A stretch of DNA of 64,000 nucleotides from Crotalaria pallida (taxonomy: Eukaryota; Streptophyta; Magnoliopsida; Fabales; Fabaceae). Below, piece by piece: positions 35,059-47,509 of the stretch. The notes under the pieces were generated by a model that did no database searches, had not been told where the DNA came from, and was given only the letters and a program-made list of their open reading frames with translations. Made by a program: the position numbers and the translations under genes. Location: the NCBI GenBank assembly GCA_037953625.1, contig CM075655.1:84533501-84597500 (forward strand), in the 5' to 3' direction. The stretch's first letter is position 1. The number at the start of each line of letters is the position of its first letter.

Positions 35059-35422
35059 GTGTTCCCAGAACACTAACATACGTTCCCAGAACGTATAGCA
35101 AACCATACTTGCAATATAAATAAGCACCACTCCCAGAGTGTGCATCACGTTCCCAGAACGTATAGCAAACCATACTTGGAATATAAACAAGTACCACTCC
35201 CAGAGTGTGCATCACGTTCCCAGAACGTATCAAAGAAACCATGTCCCAGACACTGGCCACATTCCCAGAATGTGTCATCAAGTAGGTTGCACACCAATGT
35301 GTTCCCAGAACACATCAAAGAAACCATGTCCCAGACACTGGCCACATTCCTAGAATGTGTCATCAAGTAGGTTGCATCAATTTGGTACTCCCAGAGTACC
35401 ATTCTCATGTTCCCAGAACATG
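35059..35422 (-). repeat. Array of thirteen hairpins with constant CCCAG core and variable matching arms
   Basis: Each unit is an inverted repeat around CCCAG (once CCTAG). Examples are ATACGTT-CCCAG-AACGTAT (35078-35096), GGTACT-CCCAG-AGTACC (35384-35400) and CATGTT-CCCAG-AACATG (35406-35422). Other arms are GTGTT, CACT, ACGTT, TGT, CACATT and TGTGTT. The arm sequence changes between units, yet both halves change together. Confidence 0.9.
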
Positions 35423-35691
35423 ACAAACGATCCTTGCCAACCTATTTCATCACCTTTCACCATGCATGAATGCACACATAATTACTAAGGTTGGTCTTTC
35501 CATTAATTCCATTATTATGACTTAGAAAAACACAACTTCTGAATGATATCTCGAGGTATAACTTTACTCATAAAATTCACCTTTGAATTTAAGTTAAACA
35601 TATGCTCATAGACCTGGATTGAAAGAATATAATCATTGGTATTAACAATCCTTACTCAAAAATTTAACTTTTATTTTTAAGTTTCAGGTAC

Positions 35692-36099
35692 TAACCGATT
35701 ACATCATAACCTAACCGGTTAGAATTACAGACCTGAACTTAAAACCACTGATTTTCAAAGAATCTTTTCTTGAATTCTGTACTCAATCCACTAACAGGGT
35801 CTTAGCATAATAGAATACCTCATGTTCAACACATATTATCATTCAAAAGATCTAAGTCATAATCCAATTTCATTTATGCATAATTTCCTCTTGAAATTAT
35901 CATTTAATATTAAGGTATTAACTCATCACCTCCAATCTAAACCAAACAGTGCTCAATCACATAGTTTCAGATTGGTTTTCATATGAAATTCTAGCTTAAA
36001 CTTGAGTATAAATGGTATGAACACTTAGCCAATTCAAAAACCTTTTTCTTTTGAAAACTGACAGTATCTAACCGGTTACATCTTCAGACTAACCGGTTA
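35692..36099 (-). promoter_or_regulatory. Two pairs of TAACCGGTTA palindromes
   Basis: Copies lie at 35692 (TAACCGATTA), 35712, 36069 and 36090. Within a pair the starts are 20 or 21 bases apart. A third pair is near the promoter at 56195-56225. Confidence 0.75.
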
Positions 36100-36218
36100 G
36101 ATTATGCAGAAAATACACTGAAAAGTGGGGTTTTGCATACCATTCTTTCCAATACTCAAATTTAACCTATTTTCACCATTAACCAAAGTTTAATACCTTA
36201 AAGTACACATGTTTAAAC

Positions 36219-39200
36219 TGTAACATCCCTAATTTTAGCCCTAATATAATTATAATAATAAAAGATTTAGAATAATAATAATAACAATAATGAAGTTTAG
36301 AAATAGCAAATTAAGGTCCCTTTAGTACTGCAAAGGTGTTAGGAAATATCAGAATTGGAACACTGTGATTTCTTTAACGTTATAAATTATAAGTTTGATT
36401 GAATTAAATAATTTTTCCCTAGAATTTATCATTTAAGTGTTGGGTATTTTCCTAAAATGCATTATGTTAATTACGAAAATATATTTCATTTCTTTTATGT
36501 TCTAAAGTAAATTCATTTAAAATAGTTATCCCATATAAAAATATACTTTATATGCTTTACTTTACTTTTGATATATTTTATATGGAAATATTTTATTTGA
36601 AATATTTATAAGTTTCTTACTTTATGATTTTCATTCCGGTGTTTAAAAATTTATTATGGGTATTTTGGGTTTTAAAATAAAAGAATAATTAATATATGTG
36701 TAGGTATGTGTTGAGCAAGGAATTAAAAAAAAATATGAAGTGTGTATGTTGTTGGGGGCAAACAAAAACCCTATTCTTCTTCTCCCAATGTTCAGCCGCC
36801 GTCCCCCTACCTCCATCCATAGTCTCCTTCAATCAGCCATTTCCTCTCTTCTCCACCGAGGCCATGGCCGCCGCTCGCTCTCTCTCTCCTCCGCCGACGC
36901 TCACGTTTTCCCCTTCCCCAGGTCGCGTCGTCGCTGCTTTGCGATCTCTCTCCCTCTAGTCGCGAATCGCGACCTCTTCTCCTTCTCAAATCGCCGCCTC
37001 CACTGCTCGAATATGGAACCACAACTCGTCTTCTCCCTTGGTCTCACCGCCGCCTCGCGACTTTCTTCTGGCAAACATGAACAACCGCCGCCGCCTCGTT
37101 GGTTCTCCTGCAGCCGCGGTTCAGATCGCGAATCATGCCCATGGAGCAGTCACGACACTCGCATCTCCTGCCACCGGCGTCGGCTTCGAGTGCGGATCGA
37201 ACCACCAACCTTGCTCTTACTGGGTGGCTGTGTTGATGGTTCATTTCAGACCCATTTGCGGTGAACCGGACATGGGTGAAGCCTGTGAGCTGAACCAATC
37301 CTCCCTTTGGTCCTTCAAAAGTTGATTGAGGGTAAACCCCTAATACCTTTTTAATTACTCTGCATTGTGTTTTAATAATATTAATATTATTTATAATAAT
37401 ATTGGTAATAATTAGTTTTGAAGTGTTATTGTTGTTTTAGGAAATAAATGGTATTTGGATTAAGTATTAATAAGTTCTGATTTTACTTTTTGTACTATTA
37501 TTGATAAGCGATTTTGAGTAATTACTCTGAATTGTATAATACCGAGTTGACCGTTATGCCGAACGATGAGTTTTAAAAGTGTTTTGGTAAATTTGTTGGG
37601 TTCTTAATTAATCGAGATGTAGTTTAGTTGGGTTGGATTATCCCTAAACTAAACAATACCCCGGTTAACTAGAAACCCGATATATTCGGCGTACGTTAAT
37701 TCGGGATAAAATATTGAGCTTTAATTTCAAATTGAAAGGGGTTATAATTATTTGGACTTTGGAAATGTGATTTAGACGTGTTTTGAACAAAGAGCACTCT
37801 CTTTCAATTCGGAATTTATAGCGTTAAGTACATTAGGATTTGATGTTTTATGAATCGTCACTAAAACTACTTGACTTTAATGAATTTTTGACGATTATGT
37901 TGGTTTTGAAAGTTATTGTATTTTCAACAAAAGCTGTACTATCTTATTGAAGGGACAACGGTTTTAATTTCATTTGACTATGATTTATGAATTTTAAGTA
38001 AACGATTTCGAATTTGGCTTGCTTCGATTTCCAAACTAAAGTTCCCTTTTAGTAAAGCTTCAACGTGTTAACTTTAATATGATTTTGACGCGTTTTCACA
38101 TTTGCTATTAGTTTACTAATTGATTTTTAATGTTTGGTTTTGAGAACACCGAATGGTTCCTTATTAACACTTTGTTAGATTATCTTGCATATAATGGGAA
38201 GTATATATTTTCATAATGTATGAATCAAACAACTAATCCAATAATGATATTAATATAGTGTGAATAAAAAGGATTAAATGATTGTTGTTTGTCACGTGAG
38301 TAAGACTTTGTGCGTTATATTGATTATTATTTATTTTATATAATATGATTAGACGACGAAGGAGCTTGAGAACTGTCGCCACGTGTAAGCAATGGGCTAG
38401 GATACCTTTGGACAGTGTCGCACAAAAAGGAGCGTGTCTTTGGAAAAGCAAGGTAAGGGAGTGGATATAGTGAGCATTGGTTTGTTCTAGGGAATAGGTT
38501 CAAATTAGTTCATAAAAGCTTGCTAGGATTTATATGTTATTTTGGTGTTATTAAATCCCTAGGATTATGAAGAAAATAGAGTAGTTTGATTTATTTAAAG
38601 AAATAAAAAGTAAACTTTGAGAATGCATAGAAATTGGTATGTATTAATGCTAAATGCTCTGTATATTAAATGTTGATTGAATTGGTGAATATCTGTTAAT
38701 GTGAGCAATTGATCTAATTTGTGAGTTATTTGGAATATATGTGGATGTTACTTTTATGTGATAATGCAAGTAATGTTGCCAATGATTCTAAGTGTGATAA
38801 TTGTTTTGAATATAAATAAATGGAATTTATAAAAATGATTGAAGTTGCAGCTATGATTGATCCTTGTGATACACCGACCCATTAGGTGCCCTGTTAGGTG
38901 ACAAGTTACCCATTAGGCACAAGTTACCCAATCCAGGTGCAAGTTACCTATTAGGTCCTGTAAATGCCCGTTAGGCGGGGGTATCCAATGGATCAATCAT
39001 GCTGCACAATAATAAAAGTTTTGAAAATAGAAAATGTGAATGTGATGGTAAAAGAGTTGAGATGTTGTTTTTAGTCCTAATGGGTGTCAACCGTGGCCTA
39101 ATAGGTGGAAAGTTACCTGGATTGGGTGAAAGTCCTAGTGGGTGTGAAATGCCTAACAGGTGCGCTAATCCCTAATGGTAAAGAAAAGATAAAACGATTT

Positions 39201-39981
39201 AAAAGATGATGAGATGTGTGTATGTTGTCCTCTGACCGTGAGGAGACATACGATGTTATTTGGGTATGTTAGCCTCTGATTGTGAGGTGACATACGGGGT
39301 ATGATTTCGAAAGAGTGTATGACTTATGGTTATGAGTTGAAAACTGATAATATGAGTAAGTGAAGGTAATGAAAATGGAAATAAAAAGATGAAAGGTGAA
39401 ACAAAATGATAAGAAATGAGAAATATAACTGAAATCTGAAATGGATTGCCAAATTGTGAATGCATGATAATTGCCTGTGAATAAATTGTGCTATATGACC
39501 TAATTGATAATTGTGTCTGGCTTAGTGGCTAATTATGTCTAATGAGAAACTGTTTTCCTATTTCATGTGCAATGCTCACTCCCTTACTATCCTTTACAGG
39601 TACAGAGATTGAGATTGCACTATTACTGGCCGAGCAGGAGTGCACTCCACACCGTGGAGTGTAATTTAGTTTAGAGTGTAATATGGTCATTTTATTATAA
39701 TTAATCTATTCTGGGTTTTTGAAATAATCTAATCACTGTAAGCCCGAGTTTGTTATATGTCGTTGTTCGGGCTGGTAAAGTTAATTATTATATTTAGAAG
39801 TTGAAATGTTTTTCTGGATTATACTGGTTTGACAGGTGAAAATTCTAAATTTTTGGGAAGTCCGATAAACAGAGGAAACTCTGTCGGATTTTCATTAAGT
39901 TTTAAAACGAAATTTTCAAGTCCTAAGTAAAAATCAACTTAATTATTAGTAATTAAACTATATAATTGTGAGGGTGTTACA
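36219..39981 (+). repeat. 5' LTR of the non-coding gypsy-type element
   Basis: The LTR is 3763 bp. It has an AT-rich first part with a possible TATA at about 36692 (TTAATATATG). A CT- and GC-rich island at about 36780-37320 follows; it ends in TTGAGGGTAAAC, a weak splice-donor-like site. A palindrome-rich array is at 38866-39297 and an end-proximal hairpin (ACAGAG-GAAA-CTCTGT) is near 39870. Long frames in the CT-rich island appear in both LTRs because the LTRs are copies; they are low-complexity. Confidence 0.92.
38866..39297 (+). repeat. Palindrome-rich array in the 5' LTR
   Basis: Words of the type ACCCATTAGGT and, further on, CCTAATGGGT recur about fifteen times with changing flanks. Two larger hairpins follow at 39220-39251 and 39264-39295. 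In each, GTATGT and ACATAC arms enclose CCTC-TGAYYGT-GAGG. The matching array of the 3' LTR is at about 54140-54570. Confidence 0.7.
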
Positions 39982-39985
39982 TTTA

Positions 39986-39997
39986 TGGTATCAGAGC
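39986..39997 (+). promoter_or_regulatory. Primer-binding site (initiator Met tRNA type)
   Basis: TGGTATCAGAGC starts four bases after the 5' LTR, matching the complement of the Met initiator tRNA 3' end. Confidence 0.93.
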
Positions 39998-41852
39998 AGT
40001 TTTTCCTCGGCCTTGGAGTGTGGATTCACAACTCCTGTGGGTTACTCAACAAGCGAGTAACCAATAGATAGTTATATGTCTAAGTTAGTTAGATTAGGAA
40101 TTAGACTTTAGCGGACTTAGTATAACATCTCTTAGCTTATAGTTGAATTCTTAGTGTTTGTTCCGGACTTCGTAAAGTGTTCGAATCCAATATCCTTAAC
40201 TATTGTATTGTCGCACTTGGAAAACATGTAATTGACAACACTAAGGGAAGTGAGAGATCCCAACGGGTTAGGGCATACTAGTTGTCACCCCAACGGGAAG
40301 GATCAACCCTTAGGATTGCATCAAGTACACGAATTCCGAATGTGACAATTCACACCAAATAACTCAAATAAAATTCTCGTACAAGAGCAATATCAAGTTG
40401 TTCGTAGAGAAAAAAAATAATAAAATAAAATAAAATTCAGTTAATGCGGAAATGATTTTACCCCCAATGGAATGCAAGGTTGGGCTTGATCATCCGAATG
40501 TGTGCATTTATTGGAAGGTGATATCACTATAGTTTCGGAGTACAAGAGTGTAAGTCGATAACGAGGAATATCAAAAATTTACTTAAAGCAATCCGTCGTA
40601 GTTAATACCCTTTAATTTGAAATGCTCTCTAATTAGAGTGCACGATGGGATGACTAGAAGACAATCCCAAAAAAAAAAAATCTTATAGATTTTCTTTTTC
40701 CTTTTCATGTTTCCAAATTATGCTCGGTGTATCGAATATGGAGAGTTGACTCTGCTTGTGTAAAACCTTGATAATTGCATGGCATCTTAAATCTTTCTGG
40801 ATGAGTGGGATTCCGTGTGGCTTAAGCATAATTAAGAGAATAGTTTATCCTTCCTTTAGTCGCGTATCTGTTCCTGAAGGCAACATACTGTTATGACTTG
40901 ATAAGTCGATCCCTAAATCTATCTGTGGTTCATAATCCTTATCACCCCTTATAGGTCAAAAATCTGATTATTTGATAATTCTTTCAATTCCAAGTGAATC
41001 GTGATCGACATAGACTCGATTTGTCTCTTGCTAAGTTTAAAAACATGCTTGCTAGTTTGAAATATTCCAAGTAACATGAAATCATTTTCATGATTGGATG
41101 ATCATGTTTGTTTTGATCATGCCTCTTAATATTTTCAAAGAGATAACTCCCGAGACTCTATCCTTACTTCTTGTTAGAAACTGAAAACGACTCTTTTTAT
41201 AACCTCTTGGCTTGTCTTATCCTTGGATTCAATTTATATTTTTCATTAGTCTATTATATTTGCCTCTCTAATGTGTAGTCAGAAAAGTCCCCTATCCTAC
41301 CTAGAATAGTGTTGACAACCAAAAGAAATCTTAATTTCACTCATTGTTATCCAAGGCGAACGTGCTATTGTCAAATTGACAACCCATGAGTCAATCAAAT
41401 TGCCAGTGATGGTTTACCCTACGTTCTCCCTTGCTAGAATAGTTATTCTGTGCCTTGCGAAGAGTTAAACAAACTCGCGGAGTTCGATATCGGCATGAAA
41501 TGCATATCTCAGCTTGCAAGTTAACTAAGACCCTTGTGCTACACGTAGTGCTTGTTTACAGTTACGTTTATCTTAGTTTGTTGGAACAAACGTCAAGGAT
41601 TCTCGGATTTGTGAACCTTGGTCCTACTCTAGAAATCCTAAACGGGAACTCAACTGAACTCATTGGTGTTAAAGAAAGAAGGTATAAGCATGAAACAACT
41701 TTGGGTTGAAGGAGTCGGTAATAGACTTGGGAAACAGCAAAGAGTATTTATCTAGGAGCGTCATAAGTGGGGGAGTGAACCCGGAAAGAGTTAAATATCA
41801 TAGCTAGAGGCCCTCTTTAAGTGATGGTTCTCTATTCGCTTGAACCAATTGG

Positions 41853-41888
41853 AATTTCGGGGACGAAATTCTCCTAAGTGGGGGAGAA
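41853..41888 (+). promoter_or_regulatory. Polypurine tract with adjoining inverted repeat
   Basis: GAATTTCG and CGAAATTC face each other around GGGGA, then comes AAGTGGGGGAGAA just before the 3' LTR at 41890. This layout is common to many plant gypsy elements of the Tekay type. Confidence 0.9.
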
Positions 41889-44554
41889 TTGTAACATCCC
41901 TAATTTTAGCCCTAATATAATTATACTAATAAAAGATTTAGAATAATAATAATAACAATAATGAAGTTTAGAAATAGCAAATTAAGGTCCCTTTAGTACT
42001 ACAAAGGTGTTAGGAAATATCAGAATTGGAACACTGTGATTTCTTTAACGTTATAAATTATAAGTTTGATTGAATTAAATAATTTTTCCCTAGAATTTAT
42101 CATTTAAGTGTTGGGTATTTTCCTAAAATGCATTATGTTAATTACGAAAATATATTTCATTTCTTTTATGTTCTAAAGTAAATTCATTTAAAATAGTTAT
42201 CCCATATAAAAATATACTTTATATGCTTTACTTTACTTTTGATATATTTTATATGGAAATATTTTATTTGAAATATTTATAAGTTTCTTACTTTATGATT
42301 TTCATTCCGTTGTTTAAAAATTTATTATGGGTATTTTGGGTTTTAAAATAAAAGAATAATTAATATATGTGTAGGTATGTGTTGAGCAAGGAATTAAAAA
42401 AAAATATGAAGTGTGTATGTTGTTGGGGGCAAACAAAAACCCTATTCTTCTTCTGCCAATGTTCAGCCGCCGTCCCCCTACCTCCATCCATAGTCTCCTT
42501 CAATCAGCCATTTCCTCTCTTCTCCACCGAGGCCATGGCCGCCGCTCGCTCTCTCTCTCCTCCGCCGGCGCTCACATTTTCCCCTTCCCCAGGTCGCGTC
42601 GTCGCTGCTTTGCGATCTCTCTCCCTCTAGTCGCGAATCGCGACCTCTTCTCCTTCTCAAATCGCCGCCTCCACAGCTCGAATATGGAACCACAACTCGT
42701 CTTCTCCCTTGGTCTCACCGCCGCCTCGCGACTTTCTTCTGGAAAGCATGAACAACCGCCGCCGCCTTGTTGGTTCTCCTGCAGCCGCGGTTCAGATCGC
42801 GAATCATGCCCATGGAGCAGTCACGACACTCGCATCTCCTGCCACCGGCGTCGGCTTCGAGTGCGGATCGAACCGCCAACCTTGCTCTTACTGGGTGGCT
42901 GTGTTGATGGTTCATTTCAGACCCATTTGCGGTGAACCGGACATGGGTGAAGCCTGTGAGCTGAACCAATCCTCCCTTTGGTCCTTCAAAAGTTGATTGA
43001 GGGTAAACCCCTAATACCTTTTTAATTACTCTGCATTGTGTTTTAATAATATTAATATTATTTATAATAATATTGGTAATAATTAGTTTTGAAGTGTTAT
43101 TGTTGTTTTAGGAAATAAATGGTATTTGGATTAAGTATTAATAAGTTCTGATTTTACTTTTTGTACTATTATTGATAAGCGATTTTGAGTAATTACTCTG
43201 AATTGTATAATACCGAGTTGACCGTTATGCCGAACGATGAGTTTTAAAAGTGTTTTGGTAAATTTGTTGGGTTCTTAATTAATCGAGATGTAGTTTAGTT
43301 GGGTTGGATTATCCCTAAACTAAACAATACCCCGGTTAACTAGAAACCCGATATATTCGGCGTATGTTAATTCGGGATAAAATATTGAGCTTTAATTTCA
43401 AATTGAAAGGGGTTATAATTATTTGGACTTTGGAAATGTGATTTAGACGTGTTTTGAACAAAGAGCACTCTCTTTCAATTCGGAATTTATAGCGTTAAGT
43501 ACATTAGGATTTGATGTTTTATGAATCGTCACTAAAACTACTTGACTTTAATGAATTTTTGACGATTATGTTGGTTTTGAAAGTTAATGTATTTTCAACA
43601 AAAGTTGTACTATCTTATTGAAGGGACAACGGTTTTAATTTCATTTGACTATGATTTATGAATTTTAAGTAAACGATTTCGAATTTGGCTTGCTTCGATT
43701 TCCAAACTAAAGTTCCCTTTTAGTAAAGCTTCAACGTGTTAACTTTAATATGATTTTGACGCGTTTTCACATTTGCTATTAGTTTACTAATTGATTTTTA
43801 ATGTTTGGTTTTGAGAACACCGAATGGTTCCTTATTAACACTTTGTTAGATTATCTTGCATATAATGGGAAGTATATATTTTCATAATGTATGAATCAAA
43901 CAACTAATCCAATAATGATATTAATATAGTGTGAATAAAAAGGATTAAAGGATTGTTGTTTGTCACGTGAGTAAGACTTTGTGCGTTATATTGATTATTA
44001 TTTATTTTATATAATATGATTAGATGACGAAGGAGCTTGAGAACTGTCGCCACGTGTAAGCAATGGGCTAGGATACCTTTGGACAGTGTCGCACAAAAAG
44101 GAGCGTGTCTTTGGAAAAGCAAGGTAAGGGAGTGGATATAGTGAGCATTGGTTTGTTCTAGGGAATAGGTTCAAATTAGTTCATAAGAGCTTGCTAGGAT
44201 TTATATGTTATTTTGGTGTTATTAAATCCCTAGGATTATGAAGAAAATAGAGTAGTTTGATTTATTTAAAGAAATAAAAAGTAAACTTTGAGAATGCATA
44301 GAATGTAACACCCCAAATTTTTAAATCCTGATTAACAAAAAATTAATTATAAAGGTTTATTTGTAATTAATTATTTTATTAATATCCTTGATTTTTTAAT
44401 GATTTATTATGCATGAAAAGGATTGGAAAATCATTAACATATGAAAATAATGTTTTTACATAGTAGTCCCTGTTTTAGGACTTAAAAATAATAATAGGAA
44501 GATTTTGGATGAAAAGGAAATAAAAATATTTATTTTTACTATTTTGGCAAAAAG

Positions 44555-44721
44555 ACTTGAGTTTTTCTGAAAAGACTCGAGTATTTTGCACAGAGTTGCA
44601 CTCGTGAGTGCGTTGGCTGAGTCACCAACTCAGAAACCTCACGAGTTGACACGTTATCAACTCAGGGACACGACCATAGCTTCGTGTCGACCTGCATGAG
44701 CTGTGAATTCGAGTATTTAAA
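44555..44721 (+). promoter_or_regulatory. Putative promoter: palindrome pair 132 bp upstream of a TATA box
   Basis: ACTTGAGT at 44555 and ACTCGAGT at 44575 are exactly 20 bases apart. TATTTAAA follows at 44714. The sibling LTR at 55260-56494 has TAACCGGTTA words at the same distance from its TATA box. Confidence 0.55.
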
Positions 44722-45937
44722 CTCTCTTGTTGATGAAGATCAACCATTTTGGCCATTTTTGTTCTGGAATCTGAAGTTAGGGTTTTTGATTTCTCTGGTT
44801 CGATTCTCCTTCCTTGAGTAGAGTTAGGTCACAAATCATACACCAATACGAAGCTCACATCTAGAGCTTTGTATAGACACCAAAATTGTGAGTTGAGAGT
44901 TTGAGTGTTGGAAGAATCGAATCTCAAAAGTGGGGGTTGGTTGCTGTCAACTGGTTCTTGGAGCTCACTTTGATCCTCAATTGAGGTAAGCTCATGAACC
45001 CTCTTGATTCCAATTTGGTTTTAATCTCTCATGCATGTTGCAGAGAGTAGATTCTAACCTTTTTCCCCAATTTTTGTGCACGATTACTCACTCAAACAAT
45101 GTGGTTTTTGGACTCTCCTCACACTGTTCTACATTTTGGTGGGTGAAGTGATTTGAGCTGGTGTTGGTGGGTGCTGGGTGGCTGCTGCTGTTCTTTGGTG
45201 TTTTTAAGTTTGTCAAAGTGTTGTTCAAGGTATGGGAGAAGTCATTCATATTGCTAGGATTATAGATTGTGAATTTTGATTTGTGTATGCTATGTGAATT
45301 GGACCAAGACATGCTTGTTGGACTTGGAGGTTCAGACAATCACTTGGTCCCTTGTTTTATAACCTGAATACTGTCTGAAATGAATTGATGATATTAAGCT
45401 AAAGGAATTCATGAGTTGGGTTGAGTTATAAGTAATAAGTATGTTAAAATATGACCTTGATGTGGTATGCTTATGGTAAGCCATTATTGGACCTTGAATA
45501 AGTTTGGAGTAAGTTCTAAATGTTGCATTTATGCTGTACAAACTCAGTTTCTATGTTAATTGTGGGTAAATTTGACATTGTTATGTTGAGTTGCATAATA
45601 TGTGGTTTATGCACAAATAGGAACAAGATAGGATTCTCTGTGAATTGCTGTGACCTCTGTGTTGAGGCAAGTTTTAATTATATGGATAGAGCTCATTTGA
45701 CCATTGGATTGAGTTAGAATTACTCAGAACTGAATTTGGCATGTCAAGTTGTTGGAAATATGGTTTTATGCATAATTGGTGCTCAAATTCAATTTTGTGT
45801 AATTTGTGGAGTTCTAAGTGTTTGAACATACTTGTTATATGGTATATGAACTCTGTGGATCATTGGATTGAAGTAGAAATGATTAGAATTGAAAATGGTA
45901 TGCAAAAATCAAGTTTCAGTCTGGTATGTCTGCAAAT

Positions 45938-46220
45938 ACTCGAGAATTTGGCTTAACACTCGAGTATTTCGTGGTGCACCAGAGTGAAAATTGGCGCACC
46001 AACTTGAGAATCAGATTGGACACTCGAGTAATACACGAACTACTCGAGTATTCTGGGTAATGGACTACTCGAGTATCTCATGAATTACTCGAGTATATTT
46101 ATGAAGTTCTGAAACTTAGTTTTTCTGGAAAGACATGAACGACTCGAGTATATTTATGAACTACTCGAGTAAAAACTGGAAACTGATGAACTACTCGAGT
46201 ATTATGGAAAATACTCGAGT
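45938..46220 (+). repeat. Ten-copy ACTCGAGT cluster in the LTR
   Basis: Copies start at 45938 (variant ACTCGAGA), 45958, 46022, 46042, 46067, 46087, 46142, 46163, 46193 and 46213. Spacing within pairs is 20 bases, once 21. A further palindromic pair, GGTGCACC at 45973 and GGCGCACC at 45993, shows the same 20-base step. The copy in the 3' LTR is at 51763-52045. Confidence 0.9.
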
Positions 46221-47048
46221 ATTTCTGTTTAGAAAATTAAGAAATGCATTTTCAATTCTGAATCATTTTGTTTACACTTAAGTGATAATAGTCCAAATAA
46301 TCTAGGACTTAAAAGAGATTGATTGATGATAATGTAAAGTGATTGACTTAATAATACAAGATATTATTAAGTGGGATATACCAATCAATTCTTTTAAGTT
46401 TAGGAATTGCATACATTCTGGAGGATTGAGAGCTAGACTCATGCATCATGCTGATAATTTAAATTGTAAACTCGAAGAGGAAATAAATATGAGCACCTTA
46501 CTTGCATTAGATGCTTTCCTAGTGTTAAATATGAGGGTGAAGATTGCATATGGGGCATGAGCCATTATTTGAATCCAATCACTAGTCAAGTTGGTTCACA
46601 TGGGATGAATTGTGAAATAATCATCATGTTCTCTTTGGATTGAAAATGCTCATGTTTGCATTGGAGGATTTGATAAGCATGATCATGTCTACTTGGTAAT
46701 CCAGGTCTTAGAACATGAGAAGTTAAAGGTTTAAAAGACATTAGAAAGAGGTTAGTACCTCAGCATGATAAGTGGAGTAAGTCCGATGTTTCCATTTAAG
46801 GTTGGTGTGGTTAATAACTAAAATTGAACCTATGGAATAATGAATGCTTTGAGATATCAATAGACAATGACTTAAGGAGTATTAATGATAATGCAAGAGT
46901 GGTGATGCTTGTTGAGTATGAGGATTCAATCCAAATGCGTTAGGGCTTGCGCCCGATTCGGATATGTGAATGTTGGATAAGTGGGTTCACCCTGATTTCC
47001 ATAAGTTATGGACTAACTCCTGCAAGAAGTCATTATGCTTAAAGGATT

Positions 47049-47509
47049 CCGTATAGTACGGTGTGGCCGCTATACGAAGACATGTGGAACGGTGCGGCCG
47101 CCATATGTGGGTTATGTGTTTGATTCCGTATAGAACGGTGTGGCCGCTATACGAAGACATATGGAACGGTGTGGCCGCCATATGCATGTGATTCCATATA
47201 GTACGGTGTGGCCGCTATATGAAGGCATGGAACGGTGTGGCCGCCATGTGTACGATGTGATGATTAATATATGTGTGACGCATCTCATGCATGGTGTACA
47301 GGGAATCGTTCAGTGAGGTGCATGCGGGATTGGAAACCATGTAGTACGGTGTGGCCGCTACATGAGACGGTTGGAACGGTGTGGCCGCCACCGTAGAAAT
47401 GGCAAGGACCTAGAACTATTGGTGGACAATGGTTCAGGGATCATCCCCTTGTATCATTTTAAGATCGTGGTCGATGGGGTTCTAGTATAGAACGGTGTGG
47501 CCGCTATAC
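47049..47509 (+). repeat. Array of nine hairpins with constant WACGGTGTGGCCG core and variable arms
   Basis: The 13-base core is flanked by matching arms that differ between copies: CGTATAG/CTATACG, CATATGG/CCATATG, CATATAG/CTATATG, CATGG/CCATG, CATGTAG/CTACATG and GTATAG/CTATAC. Two copies have imperfect arms. The equivalent array in the 3' LTR is at 52876-53335, where a few units have lost core bases by changes such as CCGC to CTGC. Confidence 0.92.

Larger units (their letters stand above)
39982..41889 (+). other. Non-coding internal region of the LARD-like element
   Basis: After the primer site the first 60 bases resemble the leader of the gag-only element (CTCGGCCTTGGAGTGTGG against CTCGGCTGTGGAGTATGG). 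Then no recognisable gag, protease or RT follows for 1.9 kb. One 84-codon frame at 41455-41709 has no feature I recognise. The region ends with the polypurine tract. Confidence 0.8.

Noticed and set aside
35059..35422. CRISPR array
   Set aside because: Repeats are only 5-base cores with variable symmetric arms, spacers are not of uniform length, and the context is a plant LTR with no cas genes.
35024..35426. Overlapping open frames with repeated FWERDAHSG-type peptides
   Set aside because: They mirror the CCCAG hairpin array and are open in several frames on both strands.
36740..37264. Possible nuclear gene with an S/R-rich N-terminus resembling a plastid transit peptide
   Set aside because: The same sequence recurs at 42411-42935 because both are LTR copies. 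Frames are open on both strands, as is common in CT-rich DNA. Kept only as a low-interest finding.
46987..47187. Open frame with HMAATPFHMSS repeats, also at 52813-53013
   Set aside because: It is a translation of the hairpin array on the opposite strand to the element, duplicated because it lies in both LTRs.
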